A model generated the notes under the pieces. It was not told where the DNA came from, made no database searches, and saw nothing but the letters and a program-made list of their open reading frames with translations. Positions 26,666-36,800 of a stretch of 64,000 bases of DNA are shown here, piece after piece; positions within the stretch are counted from its first letter, which is position 1, and each line of letters starts with the position of its first letter. The stretch is taken from the NCBI RefSeq assembly GCF_900111175.1, contig NZ_FOGI01000002.1:356022-420021 (forward strand), given 5' to 3'. The stretch is from Actinokineospora terrae. Lineage in GTDB: Bacteria > Actinomycetota > Actinomycetes > Mycobacteriales > Pseudonocardiaceae. The position numbers and the translations under genes were made by a program.

Positions 26666-28378
26666 GTGGACGTTTTCCCCGCAGCGCGCCGCCGTCCCCG
26701 ATGGGGTGGTCCGGTCGCGGCAGTCCTGATGGCCGTACCCGCCGTCGTGGGCATCTCCGCGCCCGCCAGTGCCGCTCCGGTGGCGGCCGCGCCCGGCGAG
26801 CCCACCGCGCCGGTCGTGGTGTTCACCGAGGACTTCGAACGGGGCCAGGGCGCCGCCGTGACCTGGGTCGACGACTACGTGGGGCCGGGTCCGCTCGGTC
26901 AGACCTACACCGCGGACCCGGTCTGGCTGAGGTCGTGCAACGGCATCGTCGCCTCCGCGCTCAACCAGGCCGCCGACCCGCCCGGCGCGGGCTGCGGCGG
27001 GTGGTGGCCGCGGGTGAAGGACCTGGCCAGGGTGCTCGGCGACTGGTCGAACGGCACCGGTCCGACCAACCACGCCGTCACCGCCTACACGCACGCGGAC
27101 CCCGGGGCGGGCCGGACGCAGCTGCAGAGCGTCACCCCGATCCCGCTGGCCGCGGTCAACCGCTTCGTGTCGTTCTCCGTCGACATCGCCGAGCAGAACT
27201 GCTACGCCCAGCACGCCCGCTACGCCTTCTACCTGCTCGACGGCGGCACCGCGGTCCCGACGTTCCAGCGGCCGATCACCCCGTGCGAGGACGCGACGAC
27301 CGTCGTCAACGGGACCTCGGTCGGCACGTTCCACAGCGACGCGCCGGTGCTGTTCACCGGGACGTCGGTCGGCCTGCGGTTGGTGAACCAGCAGGCCAGC
27401 GGCAACGGCAACGACAGCGCGTTCGACAACATCCGGCTGCTGGACGTGACGCCGCGGCTGGACATCGGCTACGGGCCGGGCACGATCGAGGTCGGTCAGA
27501 CCGCCGATCTGACCTTCACGGTCACCAACACCAGCGAGCTGAGCGCCAAGTCGGGGTGGTCGTTCCGGTTCGCCGTGCCGCCCGGTCTGACCGCCGTCAA
27601 CCCGCCGCGCGCGACCACCTGCGCGGACATGGTCTTCTCGACGACCGGTGCCGCCGACTTCGCCGCCGCAGGCACCCTGCCCGCGGGCGCGGCGTCGTGC
27701 ACCATCACCGTCCCGGTCCGCGCCTCGATCGTCGGCGCCCACCGCACCTGCGCGGACGACGTCACCCCGCTCGTCGGCCTCGACCCACCGGGCTGCACCA
27801 CCCTGACCGTCGTCGGCCCGACCCTCGCCTTCGACGCCCACGCCCACGGCGCCCTGCTCTCCACCCCGCTCGCGCTCCTCCCGCCGCTGGCACCCGCCGA
27901 CCTGACCTGCACCACGGCCCCCGGCACGGTCGGCTCGACCCTCGCCGACACCCCGATCCCCCTCGTCGGCAGCGCCGCCGTCATCGCGGACGAGGCCGCG
28001 GGCACCGTCGACGCCAACGGCCTGCGCACCGCCCGCGCCACCGCGCACACCTCGGCCCTCAACCTGCTCAACGGCCTCATCACCGCCGACGAACTCCGCG
28101 CCGAGTCGGTCGTGTCCAGCACCCCCAACGGCACCATCACCACCTCGGGCACCAGCACCCTGTCCAACCTCCGCGTCGCGGGCAGGCGGATCGTGCCCAC
28201 CCCCAACCTGCGCATCACCATCCCCCTGGTCGGCACCATCACCACCGACGAACAACTCCCCCGCCCCAACGGAATCACCGTCAACGCCATCCACGTCAAA
28301 CTCCTCCTCGGCACCGACATCGTGATCGGCCACACCCGAGCCTCGCTCAGCACCCCCGGCTCCCCCTGCACTCCCTGA
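26666..28378 (+). CDS. secreted protein with beta-sandwich repeats (DUF11/choice-of-anchor type)
   Basis: 570 residues. Signal peptide after a basic start (FPAARRRPRWGG, core VAAVLMAVPAVVGI, cut near ASA). Residues ~50-260 resemble a choice-of-anchor or DUF11-associated domain (FTEDFERG, VNRFVSFSVDIAEQNC, DNIRLLDVTP). Then comes a DUF11-like module (GQTADLTFTVTNTSELSAKSG) and a C-terminal beta region. Paired cysteines suggest folding outside the cell. GTG 26666 is seven bases after GTGGAGG. A perfect 12-base terminator stem follows. Confidence 0.7.
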   Translation: MDVFPAARRRPRWGGPVAAVLMAVPAVVGISAPASAAPVAAAPGEPTAPVVVFTEDFERGQGAAVTWVDDYVGPGPLGQTYTADPVWLRSCNGIVASALNQAADPPGAGCGGWWPRVKDLARVLGDWSNGTGPTNHAVTAYTHADPGAGRTQLQSVTPIPLAAVNRFVSFSVDIAEQNCYAQHARYAFYLLDGGTAVPTFQRPITPCEDATTVVNGTSVGTFHSDAPVLFTGTSVGLRLVNQQASGNGNDSAFDNIRLLDVTPRLDIGYGPGTIEVGQTADLTFTVTNTSELSAKSGWSFRFAVPPGLTAVNPPRATTCADMVFSTTGAADFAAAGTLPAGAASCTITVPVRASIVGAHRTCADDVTPLVGLDPPGCTTLTVVGPTLAFDAHAHGALLSTPLALLPPLAPADLTCTTAPGTVGSTLADTPIPLVGSAAVIADEAAGTVDANGLRTARATAHTSALNLLNGLITADELRAESVVSSTPNGTITTSGTSTLSNLRVAGRRIVPTPNLRITIPLVGTITTDEQLPRPNGITVNAIHVKLLLGTDIVIGHTRASLSTPGSPCTP

Positions 28379-28389
28379 CCCACACCCCC

Positions 28390-28424
28390 AGGCGGCGCGC
28401 GCCCTTCCCCGACGCGCGCCGCCT
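28390..28424 (+). terminator. terminator hairpin
   Basis: A perfect 12-base stem (28390-28401 with 28413-28424), 11-base loop, followed by TTCCCC, twelve bases after the stop of the secreted protein gene. Confidence 0.8.
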
Positions 28425-28637
28425 TTCCCCTGCCCCAACCCGACTTTCACCCGTTCCAGCGACAGAAGTTATCCACATCTGGATCTTGTGCCGCCCTGTT
28501 CCAAGATCACCTGTCGGGGGGTACCGATAGACTGGCACTGGGACGCCCCCCGGAGAGGGTGGGGGCTGGGGCAGGACTGGCGTGCGCGCGCGAAGCCGGG
28601 TCCGGGGGCCGTAAGAGGGGCACGACGGGGGCACGGG

Positions 28638-28955
28638 TTGGCAAGTGCGGGGCGCACGAAGCTCTGGGTGGGGGCTGTTCTGGCGTTCGTCCTAGGGCTT
28701 CTCGCCTACGGGGCGGGGGTGTTCATGCTGTTGACCGGCGAGACCGAGGAATGGTGCGCCAAAGGCCTGGCCTCCTCCGACTCCCACCTCCAGAACATGC
28801 GAACCAGCCTGCTCCCCCTGGAAAACACCTGCGTCTTCGCCAACGGCACCACCTACGCCGAAATCCCAGCCTGGCTCAACCCCACCGTGTTCGCCTGCGC
28901 GGCCATAGCCCTGGTCTGCACCGCGGCCGCGATCCGGCTCGAGCGGCGCGCATGA
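28638..28955 (+). CDS. small membrane protein with two helices
   Basis: About 105 residues: a helix (WVGAVLAFVLGLLAYGAGVFML), an external loop with two cysteines (ETEEWC...NTCVFANG) and a second helix (VFACAAIALVCTAAAI) ending in a basic tail. The loop cysteines could form a disulfide outside the membrane. TTG 28638 is the most sensible start, but upstream frames stay open and a longer protein cannot be excluded. Function unknown. Confidence 0.5.
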   Translation: MASAGRTKLWVGAVLAFVLGLLAYGAGVFMLLTGETEEWCAKGLASSDSHLQNMRTSLLPLENTCVFANGTTYAEIPAWLNPTVFACAAIALVCTAAAIRLERRA

Positions 28956-29037
28956 GTCATCCGCAGTGAGGGGTCGGCTCGCGCACGTGTCGAGCGGCCC
29001 ACCGTCATTCCCACCGCAGGCCCCTAGATGCCTTCGA

Positions 29038-32000
29038 TCAGTGCAGCCAGGTGTTCACCGGGGCATCGTCGTACAAGCGCCACGCGGGAACCCTTGTCGC
29101 GGAGCGGTTCTCCGCAGGGCTGGCGAGGAGCTTGGTCTTCGCGAGCGCGAGGCGGAGGTGGCGGGCTCGCTCGTCGTCCGCCGCGAGGTCGAGGCGGACG
29201 GCGAGCTTTCGGGCGCCCGTGTCCAGCACACCGTCGGCGACGTAGCCGTCCAAGTGGGTGTTCAGCGAGACAGCACCGGTGCCCAGTGCGGACAGTGCTT
29301 CGTACAGGCGCGGCAAGAGGTCGTCAGCGGAGCCGTCCGGTGTCGGTTCTGGTGGCGCCTCAGCGGCGGCGACCAGCGCGGCGCCGACACCCCCGAGTGA
29401 TGCCCACAGGTCCCTGTCGCCCACGACGACGAGGTGCGCCCTCGCCCTCGTGATGGCCACGTTCCACAAATAGGTCTGACGCTGCACCCACCCGACGGTC
29501 GAACGCGGCATGGTCGCGGACACGACGAGGGAGAACACGATCGCGTCGCACTCCCCGCCCTGGAAGGTGTGCACCGTACCGACCCTGACCCGCTCGACAC
29601 CGGCGAACTTGCGCGCCAGCAGGTCCTTCTGCCCGGCGAACGGGGTGACAACACCGATCGTCGCGTCGGCGGGGAGCAGGCCGATCAGCTGGTCCACCCG
29701 CTGGACCACCTCGTCGACCTCGGCGTCGTTGCGCCACGACCCGCCGGGTGGTCGAACGGCCGCACCTGGGACGTCGGCCCACGAGACGGCGGGGAATGCG
29801 GCCCCGCGCTGCGCGTGGACGTCGGTGAGCACGGTCAACTCGCCACCGTAGAACCGCTGGTTCGGCAGCGCGATGATCTCGGGATGGCAGCGGAAGTGCT
29901 CGTCGAGCAGGAAACTGCGACCTGCCGCGGCTTCGAAGGCGTGGAAGGTGGAATGCCGGTGGTAGGTGGCGCGCAAGCCCTCCAGCCAGGCAGCACTCAC
30001 CCCGATGCGAGACCTGACCCGCCGTTCGTCCTCGTGGCCGAGCTTGCGCACCGGCGGCAGCTGCATGGGGTCACCGATGATCAACGCCCGCCTCGCCCGG
30101 AACAGCAGCGGCAGGCTGTGCGGCACCAGGCATTGGCTGGCCTCGTCGATGATCACCAGGTCGAACAGCGCGGCAGCCGTGGGGAAGCGTCGAGCACTGA
30201 GGCTCGTGACCGCCCACCCGCGCACGTGCGGCAGCACGCGGCGGACCTCGTTCCAGTCACGACCATCCGCCTGGAGCAGTTCGTTCAGCGCGCGGATGCC
30301 CGAGCGCCCTCCCTCGGCGACCGCGACCCGCAAGCGCTCCGCTGCCGCGTCGCGCACCTGCCGGTCGGCGTCCGCGGCCCGGGTGTCGAGTTCGGCGTCG
30401 GTCGGCAGCGACTCGGCGCGGAGGTGCAACGTGCGCCACGCGCGCTCGGCCTCGAAGCGGTCGGCGACCAGTGCGCACGTCTGCGGCGCGTCTCCCTCCA
30501 GCCAGCCGAGCCCGCGCAGCAGCGCCCGGCGGCGGCGCCTGCCGAAGAACCACGCGGTGACCACCTTCCGCGAACGGGCCTCCCAAGCGGCCCACTCCCG
30601 CTCGTCGGGCAGCTGGTCGGGCCCGCCCGCCTGCTTCCACCGCGACCTCGCGCGGCTCCTGGTGCCGCTGGACTCCAGCAGCTCCGACTCGACCCCCGCC
30701 TTGGCCTCGAACTCCGCGGTGACGGCTGCCCGGAGCTCGATCGCGAGCCGCGCGCGCACCTGCGCGGTCGTGGAGTTGACCGCGGGCGGCGGTGACCCCA
30801 TCAGAACTGCCAGGGTGTCGGCCTCCACCTGCCGCTTGCCCTTGCTGCCGGTGCGGACGACCGAGCCCGGCACGATCCGGTTGCAGCGGTCAGCGACCTC
30901 GTCGACGGCCTGGTTGTTGGTCGAGGCGACGAGCACGGTCTGGCCGTTGGCGACCGCGGTGGCGACCAGGTTGCCGACGAGCTGGCTCTTCCCGGTGCCC
31001 GGCGGGCCGGTGGCCACGGTGAGCACGGTCGTCATCGCGGCCGCGATCACCCGGTGTTGTGCCTCGTTGGCCTGCAGGGGGGTGACCGGTTGCCACTCCC
31101 GCGCACGCACGTCCCTGCGCGTGTGCGGGAGCAGGGCGCCGAGCGCGGTCTCGGCGATGGATCCGCGTTTGCCGTCGATGTAGGCCAAGTCCTTCAGCAG
31201 ACCCTCGGTGGCCTTGACCTCGCGCGTGGTGGTGAAGAGCAGAGCCGTGTTCCTGGCGCCGCTGACGGGTGTGCTGAGGTCGAGGTCCGCTGCCATCGCC
31301 GAGGGGTCCAACCTCTGCACGTCACGCATGCCGAACAACTCACGCAAGTGGTGGTTGACGTCCTTGACGAGCTGGCTGTGCGATCCCGCGTGCCACGACG
31401 GCGTGTAGGTGTCCACGAACTCCGCCGCCTCCTCCTCGCTGAGGAAGGTGCTCGCGAACGCGCGGTGCGGTTCGACCGGTCCGAAGGGTTCGAGCACAAC
31501 TCCTCCCGGCGTCCGCACGACGGCCACACGGCGGACGAACATCGGCGCGATCCTGGTGTTCCGGTTCGCCTTCCGGTTCCCGTCACTGAGGAACGCGACA
31601 GCCGGGTAGCCGTACCAGAGTTCCGCGTCCTCCTCGACAACCAGGTCGACCAGGTGCTCGGCCCCGGGCGGGACCTCGCACTGCCCGCTCGGCCCGAGGT
31701 CGCCGGACAGGACCCGTTCGTGCCCGCCGACGCAGACGAACGCGTCGCCTGCCTGGCCTGCGAACATGAGCTCGGGCCGGGCCTCGTCGGAACGCAGGCA
31801 GGCTTGGTAGTACTCGAGGAGGACCTGCCAAGGATCCCTGCCGGACACCGTGCCCTCGGCAACCGCGGTGGGCAGCGCGGGAGGTTGCCTGGACGCGGGC
31901 GTCACCGGGTCGAGTCGCAGCGCGGATCCGCGCCACGCCTTCGCCACGATGATCTCGTCGTTCACGCCCAACGACGACTTCTCCGGCGTCTGGCCCGCTT

Positions 32001-32697
32001 GTTGCCTGCGAACCCGCTCCGACACGTGCTGGAACAGCTCGTCCACACCGATGCGGCCATCCCCGTCGCGGTCCGCGACACCGGTCAGCAGCGCCCGCAC
32101 GAGCTCACCGGTGAACAGCGACGGTGCCGGACTCCCGTCCTGGTCGACGCCGCCACCGAAGGACGCCTCGTCGGCGCTGGAAGAGGACAGCACGTACACC
32201 CCGCGGCTGCGCAGCAGGGGCCCAGCGTCCACGACCTCCTTGCGCGGCTTCTTGCTGGTGGCGAAACCCCGGGTGAACCCGCCGCTCTGGCAGCAGTCGA
32301 GCACAGCGATCTTCTGCGCGGCCGCGCACTGCTCCAGCCTCTCGTTCACGAAGTCCGCGCTGACCGCGGTGTCCTCGAACCGCTCGGCGGTGGTGTCGGC
32401 CGCGAGGAAGAAGAACCTGCCGTCGGCGGCGGCCGACGAGGTCCCGTGCCCGCTCAGGTACAGCACGACCTGCTCATCGTGCCGCGAGTCCGCGAGAAAG
32501 TCGGCGATGGTCGCGCGCACGGTGTTCGCGTCGGCGTCCTGCAGGACCTCGACGAGGTCGAACGCGCCGATCGACGGGTGGCGCAGCACCTGGGCGAACA
32601 ACTCCGTGTCGGCGCGCGTGCAGGGTAGCGAACCGAATCGCTGCTCGGCGTAGTTCTCGGTGCCGATCAACAACGCACGCTTGGTCAACCGCGTCAA
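29038..32697 (-). CDS. caspase-like peptidase fused to SF1 helicase
   Basis: 1219 residues. Residues 1-~260 are a C14 caspase-fold peptidase with catalytic His84 (YLSGHG) and Cys136 (LDCCQSGG), then an EF-hand-like DRDGDGRIGVDE (209-220). Residues ~280-540 are unassigned. From ~541 an SF1 (Upf1/Dna2-like) helicase follows: Walker A GPPGTGKS (564-571), IIDEASQC, GDPMQLPPV, HFRCHPEI, VGTVHTFQGGECD and VAITRARAHLVVVGD. The helicase probably senses nucleic acid and gates the protease, giving a suicide-type response; that is inferred from architecture. TTG 32697 follows a GGGGGG site. Divergent from a two-gene cassette. Confidence 0.85.
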   Translation of the reverse strand: MTRLTKRALLIGTENYAEQRFGSLPCTRADTELFAQVLRHPSIGAFDLVEVLQDADANTVRATIADFLADSRHDEQVVLYLSGHGTSSAAADGRFFFLAADTTAERFEDTAVSADFVNERLEQCAAAQKIAVLDCCQSGGFTRGFATSKKPRKEVVDAGPLLRSRGVYVLSSSSADEASFGGGVDQDGSPAPSLFTGELVRALLTGVADRDGDGRIGVDELFQHVSERVRRQQAGQTPEKSSLGVNDEIIVAKAWRGSALRLDPVTPASRQPPALPTAVAEGTVSGRDPWQVLLEYYQACLRSDEARPELMFAGQAGDAFVCVGGHERVLSGDLGPSGQCEVPPGAEHLVDLVVEEDAELWYGYPAVAFLSDGNRKANRNTRIAPMFVRRVAVVRTPGGVVLEPFGPVEPHRAFASTFLSEEEAAEFVDTYTPSWHAGSHSQLVKDVNHHLRELFGMRDVQRLDPSAMAADLDLSTPVSGARNTALLFTTTREVKATEGLLKDLAYIDGKRGSIAETALGALLPHTRRDVRAREWQPVTPLQANEAQHRVIAAAMTTVLTVATGPPGTGKSQLVGNLVATAVANGQTVLVASTNNQAVDEVADRCNRIVPGSVVRTGSKGKRQVEADTLAVLMGSPPPAVNSTTAQVRARLAIELRAAVTAEFEAKAGVESELLESSGTRSRARSRWKQAGGPDQLPDEREWAAWEARSRKVVTAWFFGRRRRRALLRGLGWLEGDAPQTCALVADRFEAERAWRTLHLRAESLPTDAELDTRAADADRQVRDAAAERLRVAVAEGGRSGIRALNELLQADGRDWNEVRRVLPHVRGWAVTSLSARRFPTAAALFDLVIIDEASQCLVPHSLPLLFRARRALIIGDPMQLPPVRKLGHEDERRVRSRIGVSAAWLEGLRATYHRHSTFHAFEAAAGRSFLLDEHFRCHPEIIALPNQRFYGGELTVLTDVHAQRGAAFPAVSWADVPGAAVRPPGGSWRNDAEVDEVVQRVDQLIGLLPADATIGVVTPFAGQKDLLARKFAGVERVRVGTVHTFQGGECDAIVFSLVVSATMPRSTVGWVQRQTYLWNVAITRARAHLVVVGDRDLWASLGGVGAALVAAAEAPPEPTPDGSADDLLPRLYEALSALGTGAVSLNTHLDGYVADGVLDTGARKLAVRLDLAADDERARHLRLALAKTKLLASPAENRSATRVPAWRLYDDAPVNTWLH

Positions 32698-32854
32698 GTG
32701 CTGTCCCCCCTGGGAAATGGTGACACGAGGCTCCAGCCGAGCATCCTGGCGAAGGGCGCGCCCGCTGTCCGGGGATCGGCGGCTGATCACCCGAACGAAC
32801 CAGCGATCACGTACTGTTGCTCGCGCCGAAGAGGACGGGAAGGGGTATCCGGTC

Positions 32855-33013
32855 ATGGGAGTCCCACAGCAAGAGGGTGGCGGGTCGCTCGAGGAGAAGG
32901 GGATCGTGCTCGACGTGTCGCACCCCATGGGCCTGTCAGAGCCGGTGACGGCCTCGCCGCCGCCGGTGCCCGCCGCACCGCAGGAGCCGCAGGCGCCGTC
33001 CGAGGACTCCTAG
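32855..33013 (+). CDS. small hypothetical protein
   Basis: A 52-residue acidic, proline-rich peptide (SLEEKGIVLDVSHPMG, then PPPVPAAPQEPQAPSED). A GGGAAGGGG region precedes ATG 32855, and its stop is six bases before the next gene, so it is the first gene of a two-gene unit divergent from the caspase-helicase. No family recognised; it could be a regulator, activator or toxin-inhibitor peptide for either neighbour. Confidence 0.55.
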   Translation: MGVPQQEGGGSLEEKGIVLDVSHPMGLSEPVTASPPPVPAAPQEPQAPSEDS

Positions 33014-33019
33014 AGCGCG

Positions 33020-33844
33020 ATGCCCGCGACCCCGATCGCGGTGGCGATCTTCCTGCTCGTGGCGGTCCCCGGGGTCGTACTCGAACTGCTCCGCCAGCGG
33101 ACACGCCCAGGTCGTCACGAGAGCGTCTTCGTCGAGACGAGCAGAGTGCTCCTGGGCGGTGTCGCGGTGAGCGGCGTCAGCCTTGTCGCGCTGGGTCTCC
33201 TGCGGACCGCGGCGGGCGCGCCACTGGTCGATCCGCGTGCACTGGTGCTTCGCCCGACCTATGTCGTCGACAACCTGTGGCTGGTGGGCGGGTCGACGGG
33301 GTTGTTCCTGACCGTCTCGACCACCCTCGCGGCGCTCTACCACTACTCGACCGCCTATCCCGGCCTGCACGCCGGAGTCGTCCCGGAGAGTGCCTGGGTC
33401 ACCGTGTTCGCCCGATGGGCGAACCGGGTGGCGGTCGCGAACGCCGATCAGCTCGCGGGCAAGCGGCTGGTCACGCAGGTCCAGGTGGACCTGGAGGACG
33501 GAACCGCCTACATCGGCACGCGGGAGTCGTACTCGGCGGACGTGCAGCAGGACAACCGCGAGATCGTGTTGACCAGACCCCTGCTCCGCGTCGACGCCAA
33601 GGGTGACGCAGAGCCGTTGGACGCGAAGTGGCAGCACGTGATCATCAGCAACACCCGGGTGAGCGCGATTCGCGTGCTGTTCACCACCACGGCGAGTACC
33701 GGCGACCCTGGCGGTGGCGGCACCGTGCGCGGCACTTCGCGAGTGACCAAGGTGGCGAGGTTCCTGACCACGGACCGCCGCGGGCTCTGGCTGCTTCTGC
33801 TCGCGCAACTCGCGATTCCGGCGGTGATCGGGTTCGTGCGGTGA
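33020..33844 (+). CDS. membrane protein, DUF6338-like
   Basis: 274 residues. An N-terminal helix (PIAVAIFLLVAVPGVVLELL), another near 43-62 (VLLGGVAVSGVSLVALGLL), one at ~90-110, a cytosolic beta-rich stretch (VTQVQVDLEDGTAYIGTRESY) and a C-terminal helix (LWLLLLAQLAIPAVIGFV). The N-terminal PG-containing helix and overall layout recall DUF6338, from memory. Coupled to the 52-residue peptide. Position next to a caspase-helicase suggests a membrane partner in the same conflict module, which is an inference. Confidence 0.6.
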   Translation: MPATPIAVAIFLLVAVPGVVLELLRQRTRPGRHESVFVETSRVLLGGVAVSGVSLVALGLLRTAAGAPLVDPRALVLRPTYVVDNLWLVGGSTGLFLTVSTTLAALYHYSTAYPGLHAGVVPESAWVTVFARWANRVAVANADQLAGKRLVTQVQVDLEDGTAYIGTRESYSADVQQDNREIVLTRPLLRVDAKGDAEPLDAKWQHVIISNTRVSAIRVLFTTTASTGDPGGGGTVRGTSRVTKVARFLTTDRRGLWLLLLAQLAIPAVIGFVR

Positions 33845-33860
33845 GATCGCGCGGCGAGTG

Positions 33861-36800
33861 TCAGTGGTTGGCGTGGTAGTGGCGGCGGATCTGGGCGTCG
33901 GTGAGTTGGGTTCCGTAGACGGCGAATTCGTCGAGGGTGCCTACGAGGTAGTCGCTGGAGGGGCGGTTGGGGTAGTTGGGGAGGCCGCCGCCGCCCCAGC
34001 GCCAGTAGCCGGTGAAGTTCTGGGCGGTTGTGGTGGTGGCGTCCTGGGCGACGAGGTTGCCGTCCACGTAGAGCTTCATGCCCGCGGCGCCGAGGCTGGC
34101 GGAGACGTGGTGCCAGGTGCCGTCGGTGTAGGTGGTGGCCGAGGTGATCGACTTGATGGTGGACGGGTTGACGGCGAAGACGAGTTTGCCGTTCTTGTCC
34201 AGGTAGATCACCCGGTCGCGGCTGGTGCTGCTGGCGCTGGTCGTGTTGTAGAAGCCCGCGATCAGTCCGCCCCAGGGGCTGGAGGTCTTGAACCAGGCCT
34301 CGATCGTGAACGTCGACGGGTTCGCGAAGCTGGTCAGGTTGCTCGCGTTGGCGGTGCCGTTGAACGCGACGGCGGTGGCCGCGGTCTGGCCCTGCTGAGC
34401 CCCTTGCAGCGCACCGACCTGCCCCGCGGTCATCGGCGATAGCGCGCCCGCGACCGGTAGCGCGGGCGGCGCAGGGGAACCCTCGTTGTAGAGGTCCTGA
34501 ACCTGCGACGTGGACAGCGCGGCCTGGATGGTGCGTACCTTGTCGAGGTAGCCGTAGAAGTAGTCCATCTGGGACCCGCTGCGCAGGGCGCGTCCGACCT
34601 GGACGGTCCCGGTGGCGTTCCACGGCGTGCCACCGCGCGAAGCGGTGTCCTGAAGCACGCCGTTGACATAGAGGCGGATGACCTCGGTGCCCGACTGGTA
34701 CACGCCGACGATGTGGTACCAGCCGTTCTGCTGCGCGATGGCGGAGCTGTAGACCGCGTCGTAGGTCGGCGAGTTGGCGTCGGTGCGCGGAATGCGGAAG
34801 CACCACCGCGTCGAGGCAATGTCAGCGCCCAGCAGGTAACCGCTACCGACGCTGCCTTGCTGCGCGACGATACTGCGGTCGCCGTTAGGAGTCGTCAGGT
34901 AGGCCCACCCGGACACGGTGAAACTCTCGTCGGTGCGCAGTGACGCGGCCTGGCTCACGGTCCAGCTGCTAGAGCCGTCGAAGTAGCCGGAGGTGCCCGC
35001 GACCGAGGTGTCCGACCACTGCACGTTGTTCATCGTGCCGTAGTTGCCGTTGCCGGAAGAGTCGGACACGGTCGTGGCCAGGTTGTCGTCGTACTGCCAG
35101 TCCATGCTCGGCCGGGTGAACGTGTCGTCGATCTCGGCTGCGGTCAGGACCCGGTTGTAGAGCTGCACCTCGTCGATGCGACCCGGCCAGTTCTGCACGC
35201 CAGCGCTGCCGTTGTAGCCACGGCCGATGGACAGGGCCCCCGTCGCGTTCCAGCCACCGCTGCGGCTGGTCGTGCCCTCCAGCACGCCGTTGAGGTAGAT
35301 CTTCATCTGGTTGTTGACCGAGTCCCACACGCCGACCACGTACGTCCACGCGTTGGCGATGGCGCTCGAACTGGACGACACCCGCACCGTGGACGCGCCA
35401 GTGGTGTCGGACGCGGGCATGGTGAACGCGTACTTCGTCGTGGCGGGGATGTAGGACAGCGCGAACGAGTTGACGTTGACGCCGTCCTTGGCCAAGAACG
35501 TCCGGTCCACGCCACCGGCGCTGCTGATGTAGACCCACGCGGCCGCGGAGAAGCTGGTGTCGGTGCGCACGGCGAACGTGGAGGCGCTGATGTAGTCGTC
35601 GATGCCGTCGAAGGTCACCGAACGGCCGGTACGACCAGTGGTGTTCCACGCGGCGCCGTTCTGGAGAGTGCCGGTGTAGCCGTAAGGGCCGCTGTCTGTA
35701 GCCGACGTGCCGCTCTGCTCCAGGTTGTACTGGGCGTTCGGCGCGCTAGCAGCGTCATAGATGCCGCTGATCTCGCTCGCGCCGAGAACGCGTTGGTACA
35801 CACGGGCATCGTCAAGCGAACCCGACCACGGGTAGAGCCAACTGCCGCCCCTTAGGATGCCTCCCGCGACCAGCGAGCCGGTCGCTTTCCACTCGTAGGC
35901 GTCCGCGCGGGCCTGGGAGGTCTCCAGGCTGCCGTTGACGTAGATCCGGATCACGTTGTTGGGGTCGTCATAGACGCCGACCAGGTGCACCCAGGTACTG
36001 GCGGCGGTAGAGGTAGTGGACTGCGCGTAATCCTCGGTGCCGCTGGACGTGTCCGCGCGGGGCATGCCGAAACGCCACTTGCCGCCCTGCTGGTAGAGGT
36101 ACCAGGCGCCGGTGTTGGCACCTTGGTGCGTTATCGCTACCGCCGTACTGCTGGCCGAGGTGGTCTTGACCCAGATCGACACGCTGAAGCTGGTGTCGGT
36201 GGCGATCGGGTTGGTCGCGCTGATCACCCGGTCGTTCACCCCGTCGAACACCACGGCGCCGCCCAGCACCCCGGTCCCCCAGGTGGGGCCGTTGGTGAGG
36301 ACGCCGGTGTCCACCGACCCCGAGTTGTCGCCGGTGTTGGTGCCGGTGCCCTCGTCGAAGCGCCAGTGCGTGTACGGGCCGTTCGTGGGCATGTTGTACT
36401 GCCCCGGCCTGCTGTTGGTCGAGGAGTCCGCCGCCGTGCTGGTCGCCGAGGACGACTGCGCCTCTTCCTGGCGGTGGTAGAACAGCGGGCTGTCGCCGGT
36501 GACCGACGCCGAGTACGTCGGGAACGTGGCCGACGAGCCGAGCGCGTTGCCCGCGTTCGCCGAGGTGGCCGTCCACGCCGCGAAACCGCCGTTCATCGAA
36601 GCGAACAGCAGAACGCCAACAACCGCGACGAGGAGGACTCGCCGCGTGGTCGTGGTGGGACGCCTGTGAGAGCGTCGAGGTGGGCCGATGCTCGGCGGCC
36701 CTTGCGATGGTCTCCTAGGTCGTCGCCACGCGAGTACGGCCAGCCCGGCCAACACGGCGATGGCCGCTAGGAGCGACATCCAGTCGCCTACGCGGACCCA

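Noticed and set aside
28469-28477. TTATCCACA, a perfect E. coli-type DnaA box
   Set aside because: Single site, no replication genes or further boxes nearby; too little for an origin.
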